A stretch of DNA of 64,000 nucleotides from Haematococcus lacustris. Its lineage: Eukaryota > Chlorophyta > Chlorophyceae > Chlamydomonadales > Haematococcaceae. The position numbers and the translations under genes are program-made. This document shows positions 1-11,565 of this stretch, piece after piece. The stretch is from assembly GCA_030144725.1 (NCBI GenBank), contig JASKMD010000005.1, forward strand, positions 6,373,212 to 6,437,211. Direction: 5' to 3'. The first letter of the stretch is position 1. Every line of letters begins with the position of its first letter. Under the pieces are notes generated by a model. That model was not told where the DNA came from and made no database searches. It saw only the letters and a program-made list of their open reading frames with translations.

Positions 1-1509
1 CGCCAACCCTTCAAATCAGTCTGGCCTGTGTGGGTCGAGGTCTGCAGCTGTGGCAAGGCTCTTGCTCAAGAAGGAGGGGTAGCCCCAGTGCCCTTGGACC
101 CACGCGACTGACCAGTCACTATCCTCACCCATCTGTGGTGATGACGCCTCGCATGTGTGTCCCATGGGGCGGCGGGCTCTAATGGCATGCCCCCTGCACT
201 TGACATAGGTCACTGGCTCTCCGTAGCAGCCCAGTGTGAAGCCAGCCGCATCCTTTGTGCCCCTTGCCAGTCTGAAGTGCACCTGCCAGCCTGCCCCTCC
301 AGAGTACTCCGCCTTTGATGCTATCCTGGCTGTCAGGTCCTTGCTGGCCAGCTGCAGTAGCTCAGTGGGGTCAAACAGCTTGCGGGTTCAGTGAACCGGG
401 CAGGAGGGGCCTTGGTTGTGTCCACCACCCCAGTCATGCCAAACCCACAACAGGCTTCCTGCGCCATTACATCCATCGGTGCCCTGGGGATGTCAAATCA
501 GTCCAGTGCTGACAGTCGGCCCAGGGCATAGGCTGCACATGCACACAACAAGCCAGGCATGTCGTCAGGCAGTATAGTCCAGTGGATGTCAGACATCTTT
601 CAGCCTGAGCGCGCAGCACCATGGCAGCTGGTTAGGGCTTCATCAGGCAGTGTTGCTCACAGACAGGTTGTGATGCGTACACCAGCTGTGCTGCCAGGTG
701 AGGGTGAGCTACGGGTGTGACCTATGACACCCACCTGGGCTGAGGTGTGGCACCCGCACCAGGCAGGACAGCTGCTGCTTCTGCTGCTGGGAGGCCACCC
801 GACCTACTGACCCGTCCATCCACAGGCTGATCAGCTCCACCACGCTGTTCTCACTGTCCACTGTCAACACATTGCTGCCTGCCCACTGCTGCACTGCTGC
901 AAAGGGTAGCTGCTGGAAGCACCCTCTCAGCTGGGCGTTGGTGATGACGGCGTGGACATCTCCAAACAGGCTCAAAGTACGGCATAGCACGAGCTGCTGC
1001 CACTTCTTGTGCTCAGGCAGCAAGTCACAGCTGTCGGGCAGGGTCTGCAGCACCAGCACCAGCTGCTCCGCTGCCAGCTGTGAGAATGTCAGGACAACCA
1101 CCTTCTATAGGCATGAGCTGGAGAGGGGTAAGATCAGCCACACGGTACACCTGCACAACACAGGTGGTGTTGGTTTGAACACCAAACTTAGAGTGGTCCC
1201 TGAGTGGAGGCAGTCCTCTTGGTTTCATCTTGTGGGGTGTGCCAGGTGCGCAAATAGCCATGGCTTTTTGCTGCCACCCACCTTGGCCAGTGTCAGTGGG
1301 TCCTCCACCTCGTCAGGCAACCCCCCCTCGTACATGCCGCACACCACCAAGCGGGCGGCGTCACACTTATCTTTGCTTGCACAGGTCTCCTCAATGCAAA
1401 GCAGAGGGGGCTGGGGACTGCCCAGCTCCCCCGAAGCTAGGTTTGTGTAGTCTTGGCCGCATGCCTGAATGCAGTGAAAAGTGGATTGAACCTTGACCTC
1501 CTTGCACAC
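1..1509 (-). pseudogene. BTB-BACK-MATH gene copy A, decayed
   Basis: Recognisable pieces are exon 2 (1509-1282, end of the BTB domain), exon 3 (1150-735, BACK domain) and exon 4 (532 to about 16, MATH-like domain). No exon 1 is found between 1510 and the next gene at 1864, so the BTB start is missing. Exon 3 is 416 nt, against 427 in copies D-F. The 11 missing bases lie between the conserved 'gagaggg' and 'agccacac' near 1117-1126, which shifts the frame inside BACK. Exon 4 has lost about 48 nt near 355 compared with copy B and diverges from its paralogues before position 38, ending at an early stop. The splice-site positions otherwise match the intact copies, so this is a relic of a segmental duplicate and not a processed copy. 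Confidence 0.85.
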
Positions 1510-1863
1510 CTGCATCTTGAGCAATTAGGATGCCCAGGCACGACCTGCTGGCACAACCTGCACGGGAGCTGCATCTGAGACGGTGCATCGGGGTGCATCA
1601 GGGTGGCCATGGCCTAAAGCACACGGCCCCACACCTGCTGGGTACGGGGCCCAGCTTCATAGACTGCCCTTGTTCTGGATGTTCTGCTGGGGTGGTTGAT
1701 GAAGCTAAACAGATTTCTTTGTGAGCCGCCACGAGGTCCATCGGGGTCCACCTGATTACGTCCTTTATTGTGCGCCCGGTTGAAGCCTTGAAGTGTGCTC
1801 ATGAAGGCCTTGGCACGGTCAACCCGCATGCCCCAATGAGCGTGTGTGCACCCGTGAAATGTC
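1510..1863. other. intergenic, no gene seen
   Basis: Between pseudogene A and the membrane-protein gene. About 95 bases just upstream of 1885 match the region upstream of the second membrane-protein copy (12001-12095), so the 5' flank was duplicated with the gene. The BTB exon 1 expected here is absent. Confidence 0.6.
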
Positions 1864-3192
1864 GTGTTGTTGGCTGCAGACATCATGACGGCCAGCAAGC
1901 AACCACTGCCCCAGAATGACTCCGCCCCTCCAACGCCCATCCCACCCCCTATGCCAAGCGTCATTGTGTCACATTCCCCGGCCCGTCAGCCTACACCAGG
2001 TCCCAGCACCACAGCAGGCATTACCCAGCACTCTCCCGCAACAACCACACGCCCCACACCATCTCCCAGCAGCCTGAGGCAAACCCCGCCCGCACACCAG
2101 CCAGCCAGCCCCAAGCTGCGCCCCTCTGCTGTGAAGTCTCATCCCTTGCAGCAGCGCTCCAAGCTTGGACGGCTGCTGTGCCTGCTTACACTCATCCCTG
2201 TAGCAGCGTTCCTTGCTGTGGCTGTGTTGGTAGCACTCTGCTCAGACATGCTCCTGCCCCTCACCCCCCAGCCTGCCTTCTGCAGCAAAGTCCATGAATG
2301 GCAGCATACCAGTCAGCAGCAGTTCGCCCAGCTGCAGCAGCAAGGCCTTGAACATGCCCGCCATGCATCCGACTGGGCTACCCACACAGCTCGTCACCTG
2401 TCAGATCAAGCCAACCATGCATGGCAGACCTCCCAGCAGCAGGCAGAGCTGGGCATCCAGCACATCAAGACTTCCATGTCAGCTGCATGGCACCGCTTGA
2501 ATCCTCATGGGGTCAGGTCTACCGCCAGCATGTGGCAGTCAGCACTCAGCCTGGGTGCCCTCAGGGGGCTGCACATGTCAGTAACCATGGACCTGGAGGA
2601 CGTCTACCAGCTGTCCTCCCAGCGGGCACGGGCCAAGGGCAAGGCTACTAGCATGCTGCTTACCTGCCAGCACCCCACCGCCTGCTCATCAGCTGCAGCT
2701 GCGGTGGCAGCAGCTGTACAGCCGGCCAGCCACCTGCTGCTGATCATTGGGGAGGAGCTGCAGGGGCCAGGGGCGGCAGGGGAGCTGCAGCAGCGACTGG
2801 CCTCTCAGCTGAAGGCTCACCCAGACTCAGTCATGCTCGTCACTGGTCTGCCGCACCTCAGCACAGGTTGCTTTGCAGTCCTGAACAATGCCATGTCTGA
2901 CGCGGGCAGCCTGCAGGCAGACGGCAAGGCAGTGCCCACATGGCAGGCCCTGTTCCTGCTGCAGGTGCAGATGCCAGCTGCTAGCACAGACCCAGCGGTC
3001 ACTGAGGAGTGCGCTGCCAGCAGCGGTGCACTCACGCCCGGGGACCTGGACTTTACAGCCAAGGAGCAGCTGCAGCTCATCGTCGCGTCTCAGGCTGCTG
3101 ACACTGCTGACTCCACTGTGCCGGCGCTGGCACGGGCGGTGCGAAGGCGCATTGACTATGTGCTGGCCACCCACCAGCTCGGCCTCAACTAG
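1864..3192 (+). CDS. single-pass membrane protein, family copy 1 (full length)
   Basis: Intronless 442-residue protein of unknown function. Residues 1-100 are Pro/Ser/Thr-rich and probably disordered. One hydrophobic segment lies at about 104-126, preceded by basic residues. A Gln/Ala/His-rich stretch, likely helical or coiled-coil, follows at about 140-205, then a compact alpha/beta-like domain at about 235-440 whose hydrophobic strands include HLLLIIGEEL, VMLVTGLPHL and ALFLLQVQMP. No Walker A motif is present. One transmembrane helix followed by a P-loop-free AAA-like fold resembles the layout of LAP1/TOR1AIP torsin activators; this is a weak inference from pattern only. An ATG at 1885 (MTASK) is an alternative start. 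Two further copies and a relic lie at 12.1, 21.2 and 26.4 kb, so this is the reference copy. The gene ends with TAG at 3192. Confidence 0.75.
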   Translation: MLLAADIMTASKQPLPQNDSAPPTPIPPPMPSVIVSHSPARQPTPGPSTTAGITQHSPATTTRPTPSPSSLRQTPPAHQPASPKLRPSAVKSHPLQQRSKLGRLLCLLTLIPVAAFLAVAVLVALCSDMLLPLTPQPAFCSKVHEWQHTSQQQFAQLQQQGLEHARHASDWATHTARHLSDQANHAWQTSQQQAELGIQHIKTSMSAAWHRLNPHGVRSTASMWQSALSLGALRGLHMSVTMDLEDVYQLSSQRARAKGKATSMLLTCQHPTACSSAAAAVAAAVQPASHLLLIIGEELQGPGAAGELQQRLASQLKAHPDSVMLVTGLPHLSTGCFAVLNNAMSDAGSLQADGKAVPTWQALFLLQVQMPAASTDPAVTEECAASSGALTPGDLDFTAKEQLQLIVASQAADTADSTVPALARAVRRRIDYVLATHQLGLN

Positions 3193-4047
3193 ACTCGTGG
3201 CATGAATGTGCATTTGACCGCCCCAACCTCTGCCAATAATAAGCTGTTCCCTGTTGCATTGACACCACCACGGCATTGAGCTTGCAGCCAGACACAATAT
3301 GAAAGCATTTATGTATACACCGTCAAATCAGGCTAGAGAATGGTTCATTCCTTACGTGGCACTCGGATTAGTAGGTGGACGACAGGTGTGGCAACGATGC
3401 TCAGAGAATTCTGCTGCAGGGTGGAAATAGCTGCCAGGTGTCAAGCAGGTTCGAGCAGCTGCTGCCGGAACACACCCCTGCGGATCCGTGCAACCATTAC
3501 AGCTGTACGCTGTTCAATCAAGAGTTGAAACTTCTGTCCATCGAACCCGTTGTGTACAGCCATTTGCTGCATGGATGGGCCGGAACACATCTCAGCACAA
3601 CCATGCAACCATTACAGCTGTATGCTACTGCTGGTCATAGTAAGGGCCTGCACCTCCCCCTCACGGCTGGTGACCTCTGCCCACAGAACCCGGCTTATGA
3701 AACACGCTGCTGCATAGAAGAGCCAAAAGCCCAGCAGATCCATGCAGCCATGCAAGCGGATCAATGCTATTACACCCGCAATCATGCAATTGAAATGCCG
3801 GTGTGCTAGTCATGGCAAAGGCCTGCAACTCTAGCGACATAGCCAGCTCCCTAGTAGCAGTGAGCCTCTGTCACCACACATGCACTGTGGATGTGCCCAT
3901 GGCAACACAGGTCATGGACATGGGCAGTGCAGCAGCTTGGTGTCAATGAAGCGCAGTGCCAACATAACTGCACATAACCACCTTAATGTGGACTGAACAG
4001 CACAAACACAGGTGCCAAACTCAGCAGCTGTGCGTGCCCAGCACTAC
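3193..4047. repeat. intergenic; 3'-flank module copy 1
   Basis: No gene seen. Roughly 3545-3960 belongs to a module found just downstream of each minus-strand BTB gene in this window (also near 8745-9060, 14925-15235, 22795-23045 and 27460-27860). It contains TTACA at about 3498 and 3612, which reads TGTAA on the BTB strand, the usual algal poly(A) signal. The module may therefore be the duplicated 3' untranslated region or 3' flank of the BTB family. Confidence 0.6.
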
Positions 4048-6725
4048 TTACGCACGAGGCCTGTTCACCACTTGGAAAGCTGCGGTGATCTGCAGGCAGC
4101 CATCCTCCAGGAATGGGTCAAGGTCTGCAGCTGTGGCCAGGCTCTTATCCAGGAAGGACAGGTAGCCCCGTGTCCCTCGAAACCACGTAGCTGGCCAGTA
4201 CCTACCTAGAACAGTGCCTGTGGTGATGGAGCCTTGCATGTGTGTACCATGGGGCAGTGGAGCGCCCAGGGCATTGCCCTTGCACTCAGCATAGGTCACC
4301 AACTGGACCCAGCAGCCCAGTGTGAAGCCAGCCTCATCCTTTGTGCCCTTGACCAGGTTCAGGTACAGCCGCCAGCCCGCCCCTGCAGAATAGACCGGCT
4401 CTGAGCAGACTTTGGCTGTCAGGTCCTTGCTGGCCAGCAGGTCAACCAGCTGCTGCCGGGGCACATCCCAGCGGATGGTGCTGCGCCGCATCAGCTCGTC
4501 AGGGTCAAGCTGCTTGCGAGGTGCAGCAGACCAGGCGGGAGGGGTCTTGTTTGTGTCCACCACCCCAGTCATACCCAACCCACAGCAGGCTGCTTGTGCC
4601 ACTGAAGGTGTGGGTGCACCAGGGATGTCAAACCAGTCCAGTGCTGGCAGTCGACCCAGGGCATAGGCTGCACATGCACACATGCAGGCATGCAGTCTAG
4701 TCAAGGTCAGACAACCCTTTAACTGAGCGTGCAGCACCAAGGCAGCTGTTGAGGTTTCATCAGACACTTATGCTCACCAGGTGAGGATGAGCTACAGGTG
4801 TGAGTATGTTCTTGATGCTCTTATGCTCATGATAACCAGTTAGGAGGTGAAGGTGTGAGGTGAAGGTGCGACACCCACCTGGGCTGAGGTGTTGCACCCG
4901 CACCAGGCAGGACAGCTGCTCTCTACCGCCCCAAGAGCAGCGCTTTCCAACAGGCCCAGCCATCCACAGGCTGATCAGCTCCACCACGCTGTTCTCACTG
5001 TCCACTGTCAACTCATCGCTGCCTGTCCACTGCTGCACTGCTGCAAAGGGCAGCTGCTGGAAGTACTCCCTCAGCTTGGCACTGGTGATGACGGCATGGA
5101 CATCCCCATACAGGTGCAGCAGTATGGGGAGGGCATTGAGTTCTCCTGCCAGGCTGTGTACCCGGTCCTGCCACTTCTTGTGCTCAGGCAGCAGGGCACA
5201 GCTGTCAGGCAGGGTCTGCAGCACCAGCACCAGCTGCTCCCCTGGCAGCTGGGAGGGCGGCAGGTCAGCCAGCCTCTGTAGGCATGAGCTGGAGAGGGAG
5301 GAGAAGGCCCAGCGCTCAGCCACACGGCACACCTGCACAGCACGTGCCTGAATGTGTATGCGTGGCAAAGGGTGCTCAGAAGTGTGTATGCGTGAAGTAG
5401 CAAGCAGCACGAATAGGGGTTGGCGAGCAAGGTGTAGTGCAGTAGCAAGCGGGTGAAGCACAGGTCATAGCTGAACCAGGCTCATGTGATGTATGATCAG
5501 GTGTCATGTCAGCATGGATAGGAATTGGTGGGCAAGGTTGTAAGCAGCAACCAGGCTAATGTTCCTATCACTGGATTTAAGACTTGGGATAGATGCATGG
5601 TGGTATGGATGAATTATGGATGTGATCGGATGTGGATGAGATCGAGAACTGCAGGCAGGTGGCAGCATCATATGTAGTCATTGCACTGCAGGCCACCCCC
5701 AGCTCTGTGACAATGCAGCCCTTGCAGCTCGAGGCAAACGCTGAATGAATGCCTACCCCAGGTGACTAGCCCTCGCAGCTCGCTCCGCACTGTTGGATTT
5801 TGTTGGATATGATGTCCATGGTGTTAATTGTATGAGGGTGACCCTGACCCTGCCACACACCCTCTGCATGGAGTCCTTACGTCTGGTTGAAAACCTATGG
5901 TACGCTGAAAGCTGTGCACAATGCAACGCCCATGCAGGCATTGCCACAACCACTGCAGGCCAAACCGCTCACCCTGGCCAGTGTCAGTGGGTCCTCCACC
6001 TCCTCAGCCAGCTTCCCCTTGTACATGCAGAGCACCACCAAGTGGGCGGCATCACACATTTCCAAGTTGTCAAAGGTCTCCTCCAGGCAGGGCAGTACAG
6101 CCTGGGCTTTGCTTGCCTCGTTCCAAGCCAGGGCCATCATGGCTTGACTGCATGCCTCAGCGCATTGTAGCTTGTCCCTGGCCTTGGCTTCTTTGCACAC
6201 CTGCATCGCATAGCAGTGCCTAGCACCTGGTGGCCAATGTCCACACCCTACGCCTCCTACCGGCCCTCGCCCTCCTTCTGCGCCCTCTTCCCCGCCTCCT
6301 TCTCGGCCTGCCCGCATTACCTGGGCAAGCTGGTGGACAGTGAGCCCAACAGGCAGGCCGCCAGCCTCGATGAAGTGCGCCACTGCGATGGCTGGCTGGA
6401 AATCCGCCGCGCGCTGCGATTCGCCGTCAGCCCACCGCATCACCTGGGTCCTAAAGTGTTCGCTGTGAGCACCCAGCACGGCGCGATAAACTCGTAGCCC
6501 GGCGGGAGAGGCCGCACCGGCTGGCTTGCCCGATACGCGCAGGAGCAGAGTCGCGTCCGCCAGGGTTTTGTCTTCCAAGAGCCAAGCGAAGGTGGGGTTA
6601 GCGGCGCTACGGAGAGGCTGCATCGCTTGCCCCAAGCGGGCATACGGTGGAGTAGCCTGAATCTTGCGAGTAGGTGTTACTGCTGCTCCTACGCGCTTGA
6701 TGATCAGGGGATGCGCGTGCAGCAT
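4048..6725 (-). CDS. BTB-BACK-MATH-like protein, copy B (intact)
   Basis: Four exons: 6725-6321, 6200-5973, 5332-4879 and 4667-4048, total 1707 nt, 568 aa. All introns are GT-AG and the phases join without stops. Exons 1-2 encode a BTB/POZ domain (FAWLLEDKTLADATLLL; VHQLAQ; DAAHLVVLCMYKGKLAEE). Exon 3 encodes BACK (VAERWAFSSLSSSCLQRL; ENSVVELISLWMAGP). Exon 4 ends in a MATH/TRAF-like domain (WRLYLNL, GFTLGCW, DGCLQITAAFQVV). BTB-BACK proteins are typically CUL3 substrate adaptors, so a ubiquitin-ligase role is inferred. With copy E it forms a subfamily with a longer N-terminus and a distinct exon 1; their 5' flanks are also alike. The start at 6725 is the first ATG of the open frame; an internal ATG near 6632 is possible. 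Confidence 0.82.
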
Positions 6726-9144
6726 CTTCGGGAACTCCTCTTAGCGCACAAGCAGCAGCAGCAAGGTGTTGGTCAAAACAACATATCTTTTTCACCACCT
6801 TGTTTTTTCCCGGGCACCTTATCACATATCACACGGGACCGCGGCTCGCTCTAACAGCTGTCTTCTGCTTTAGTTGCTGCCGACGGTTGTGGTAGGCTGG
6901 CAGGCTGCTGGTGCTGGCAGTGTCGGGCTGGCAGTTACAGGCACTGCTGCTAGGGTCGCTGCGCCACCACCCTGGCCTTGCCTACCAAACTGCAGCCATT
7001 GGAGCTAGTCCGGCATACCCCTGGCACGGAGCACTCCCTCACCTTGCTGATGGCTAGGTTAAGGGCGGGGATGGCGGGGATAGCTTTATGGATACCAATC
7101 CCGATCCAATCACCTGTCACAGCCCAGCTTTGGGGTGGGGCTATGCATCATGTAGGCATCCCTGGGCACAGGCTCCAGCATCCCAGGGCTTGTTGCTGCT
7201 GACTTTGCTACAGATGACAACTGCCTGCTCCTTGATGTCGGTGGAGCACTGGCTGCAGTGGCTACGTGGGAGGAGGGCAGCTGCTGGGGTTCCAAACCAC
7301 ACACGCAACTCAAAGCATACATAGCTCACTCACTCCTTACGTAGCTCACTAACCCTAAGCTGGCTTGCGCTTGCGATTGCCTATTCACAGCCGTCGCCTT
7401 CATTCAGGGGTCTAGAAGGAGTAGTTTGGAGCCAACAAAGAAGCAACAACCCATGGCTGTTCAATTCTTGATTCGAGCCTTTCAGCTAGCTTGCAATGGC
7501 GACAATGCTATGTGACAAAATGCAGCCCCCAGTCTCACGGGTCTCGAACACCCTCTCCCTCCTTCCTGCATGTGCAACCGAGTTCTTGCAACAAGTTTAT
7601 AAGGAGCAGCCTAAGCAGCATGTCATGGCACAGTAGTGATGTGTGGCATTCTACTGGGTTGAGACATGCCATGCGGCGCCTGCCACATAGCAGCTGCCAC
7701 ATGGCTGCTCACCGCATGATACAGCTCCCACCGGGTTGCACTTGCCATGCTCCAGTGGGGGTAAGATGGGGATGGGGAGATTAGTGGAGGGGGAAGGGGA
7801 TAGGCCAGGCAAGGGCTGTCTCCTACTGCAAGCAGGCAACCATCCTACCTGTCATGCATTCCTGTCTGACACTAATGTTGTTTGTTGCTGGAGTAGCAAC
7901 AGCCTACTGCAGCTTGTGAGCTCAAGGCCCGAGGCACAGCCAAACACAACGTCCAACGTGTCAGGTGCCTGTTGGCTGCCTGCCTGCTGCTCCTGTGCCG
8001 CGTGTGTCATCAACTAGCGCAGTGCTGCCAGTGCAGTCGCCCCATCCCAGGGAAGCGAGCGTGGCTGGAAGACCTGCGGCAGCAAGGCCTCAGCAGCAGC
8101 AGCAGCGGCAGCAACCCTGCCACCGATGAGGGATGTGGCATGGGAGGGGGAGGGAGGGAGGGAGGGAGGGAGGGGGTCAGGGTCTGGTGATAGGCTCAGA
8201 GGTGGTGGTGGGTGATGGTGGTGGAGAAGGGGTGTGAAAAAGGTGGGAGGGGTCATATGTGTGATCATTAGTCATGGAGCGCACACACCGCGTGCTAGAA
8301 CCCATCTCTCCTGCCATCCAGTGCGGCCATGTGCAAACCCAAACCACCACATTGGCAAGCATTGTGTGCAGCTGGAGTGGCTGACACTAGCGCCCCTGGG
8401 GCCCTGCCTACCGCTGTGACCCTGCCATGCACACTGCTGCCTGGCCTGCCTGCATACCTGCTGCCTTCAGCCCTGCTGCCTGGCCCCATCATGCAGCCTG
8501 ACCCCATCATCAGCAGCGCCAGTGGCCACAGCTCCTGACCGGCCTGACTGACAGAGCACTGATCACCCACACGTGCTGCTGGCCAACAACATGCTTGCCT
8601 GCAGGTCTTTGGTTGAGCCAGTCGCCGCCCAGCACAAGGGCCCAGATTAGGCCAGGTCCTCCAGCTTGGTCCAGCTGATGCCTTTGCTGCCAGCTGTCTA
8701 GCAGGTCAAACAGCTGCTGCCAGGACACATCTCAGCAGATCCATGCAGTCATTACAGCTGTATGCTACTGCTTACCAGGGCAAAGAGCTGCACTTCTTCC
8801 CTGAAGCGATGAACCTCTGTTTATAGAACTCGGTGTGTACAAGCATATCATCAAGCACATCAATGCTATCATGTCCGCAACTGCTAGCTACTAGATGCCA
8901 GCAAGCTTGCAACTCTAGCGACATAGCCAGCCCCCTCGTGGCAGTGAGCGTCTGTCACCACACGTGCACTGAGCATGTGCCCACGGCAACACAGGTCATG
9001 GACATAGGCAGTGCAGCAGCTGTATGTCGATGTAGCCAGTGCTAGCGTGTGTAGCCCAGCGCCACCATAGCGGCACAAAACCACCTTACATGTGGACTCA
9101 TCAGCACTCAGTTTACCATACATTTCAGCATACAGCGGTATGTG
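6726..9144. repeat. intergenic with shared flank modules
   Basis: No supportable gene. About 6726-7020 is nearly identical to 25922-26230, upstream of paralogue E, so it is a duplicated promoter/5' flank. About 8150-8175 is a GGGA-rich run. About 8290-8740 is a second repeated module, also at 22440-22795 and, with internal duplications, at 26875-27465. About 8745-9060 is another copy of the 3'-flank module described at 3.5 kb. Open frames here have no family resemblance and irregular composition. Confidence 0.6.
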
Positions 9145-11565
9145 CTAAGAGGAGCGAGGCAGCCTTGAGCAAACATTGTTGCAGCCTGGCCTGTGCACCA
9201 CTTGAAATGCCGCGGTGATTTGCAGGCAGCCATCCTTCAAGAATGGTTCAAGGTCTGCAGCTGTTGCCAGTCTCTCGCCCAGGAAGGAGGGGTTGCCCAA
9301 GACCGACCAGCCAGATGAAGCTGACCAGTCATGGCCCAAACTGGTGCCTCTGCTGATATCATACTCCACGTGATTGCCATGTGGCAACCTGGCACCCAGG
9401 GCATGGCCCTCGCACTCAGCATAGGCCACCCACTGGCCCCAGCAGCTCACTAGAAAGCCCACAGGATCATCCTCATCTTTAAAAACGTCGAAATAGTTCA
9501 AGTATACCCGCCAACCCACCCCTGCAGAGTAGACCGGCTCTGAGTAGATCTTGGCTGTCGGGTCCTTGCTGGCCAGCAGGTCAACCAGCTGCTGCCGGGG
9601 CACATCCCAGTGGATGGTGCTGCGCCGCAGCAGCTCATCAGGGTCAAGCTGTGTGCGGTGTCGAGCACACCAGGCGGGGAGGGCCTGACGTAGCACCAAC
9701 TCCACGCACTCACAGACGGCAGCTTGTACGACCACAGCAGTGGGTACTTTAGGGATGTCAAACCAGGCCAGTTTTGGCAGTCGACCCAGGGCATAGGCTG
9801 CATATGCACACAACAAGCCAGCCATACAAGCCAGTGGAGATAATGCAGCATTCAGCCTGCCACATAGCACCATGGTAGCGTGGTAGCTGGTGAGGTAGCA
9901 GATGCAGATGTAGACTGTGACCCACCTGGGCTGAGGTGTTGCACCCGCACCAGGCAGGACAGCTGCTGCTTCTGTTCCTTGGAGCACTCCTTGCCGATAG
10001 GCCCAGCCATCCACAGGCTGAGCAGCTCCACCACGCTATTTTCACTGTCCACTGTCAACGCATCGCTGCCTGCCCACAGCTGCACTGCTGCAAAGGGCAG
10101 CTGCTGGATGTACCCCCTCAGCTGGGCGTTGGTGATGACGGCGAGGACATCCCCGTACAGGTGCAGCAGTATGGGGAGGGCATTGAGCTCTCCTGCCAGG
10201 CTGTGCACCCGGTCCTGCCACTTCCTGTGCTCAGGCAGCAGGGCACAGCTGTCAGGCAGGGTCTGCAGCACCAGCACCAGCTGCTCCGCTTGCAGCTGTG
10301 GGGGCGGCAGTTCAGCCAGCCTCTGTAGGCATGAGCTGGAGAGGGAGGAGAAGGCCCAGCGCTCAGCCACACGGCACACCTGCACAGATAGGCGAAACGG
10401 TACGCCTGGTGGGGGGTGTAGGCATGCAGTAGCAAACAACATGAATATGGGGTTCATGAGCAAGGTTGTGAGCAGTAGCAAGCGGGGCAAGCGCAGGCCA
10501 CAGCTGGACTAGGCTCGTGCCGCCTCAATAGATGTGTGGCTCACCATGAGTGCATGATGTATGCATGGTGGGCGACTATAAGTGAGGACTAAGCAGATGT
10601 CATGCAGCCCTTATCGCAGTTATCGCAATGCGGGTCGCCCCCAAGTCTGTGACAATGCAGCCCTTGCAGCTTGCGGTAAATGCTGAGTGAATGCCTACCC
10701 AGTGAATGCCTAGCCCTTGCAGCTCACTCCAGCTCACACCACAGCACTCAGTGACGCCCGTGGTGCTGCAGGTCAGCACACTCTGGCCAATGTCATATGA
10801 TCTATGTGCACATGCCTGCACATGCCTGCAGCTCAGCTGGGCCTGAGTTTTTCCTGAGTGAACGCAATTCCCAATGCTAAGATCCTGTGGGGTATGTCAG
10901 GTGACAAACTTGCCGATGCTTACTGGTGCCACCCACCCTGGCCACTGTCAATGGGTCCTTCACCTCCTCAGCCAGCTCCCCCTCATACATGCCGCGCACC
11001 ACCAAGCGGGCGGCATCACACTCAGCCTGGCTGTCAAAGATCTCCTAAAAGCACGGTACAGGGAGCTGGCTGGGTTCTGGCTGCTCTACAGCCTGGTCTA
11101 CCAGGGCTTGGCTGCATGCCTCAGCGCAGAGCAAGTCACCTTGAACCTTGGCTTCCTTACATGCCTGCAATGCAGCAATGTTAGTGCTTGCAACACCTTG
11201 TCGCCATGGTCCGTACAGGTGGGTGCGCCATGTCAAGCCCCTGAAACTCGATCTTCAACATCTGATGACCAGATCAACAACTGAGTTACCTGAGCTAGTT
11301 GGCTGCCAGTGAGTCCTGCAGGCAGACTCCCTGTCTTGGCAAAGTGCGCCACTGTAGTCGATGGCTGGAAGCTGGTAGAGCCCTGCGACCCGCTGCCGGC
11401 CCATCTCAGCAGCCTGGCCTTGAAGTACTCGCTGTGGGCGGCCAGCAGAGCGCGATGCACTGAAAGAGAGGCGGAATAGACAGACTTGTCCGCCGCGCAC
11501 AGATTCAGAGTGGCATCTGAGAGATTGTCGTCGCCCCATAGCCAAGCAAACTCCGTCCGCGTCAT
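9145..11565 (-). pseudogene. BTB-BACK-MATH gene copy C, nonsense mutation
   Basis: All four exons are present with good splice sites: 11565-11290, 11164-10937, 10379-9926 and 9797-9145. Lengths and phases match the intact paralogues (exon 2 is 228 nt in every copy). In exon 2, where the others read a Cys-Leu-Glu-Glu motif, this copy reads TGC TTT TAG; the TAG is at 11047-11045 on the minus strand. Translation would stop inside the BTB domain. BACK and the MATH-like exon remain open, so the lesion looks recent. Exon 1 starts at MTRTEFAWLWGDD, of the C/D/F subtype. The standard stop meaning of TAG is supported by its use as the terminator of the neighbouring membrane-protein genes. Confidence 0.8.

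Noticed and set aside
11045..11047. TAG read as glutamine (altered code, as in some ulvophytes)
   Set aside because: TAG terminates the membrane-protein copies at the conserved position and the aligned residue in other BTB copies is Glu or Leu, not Gln.
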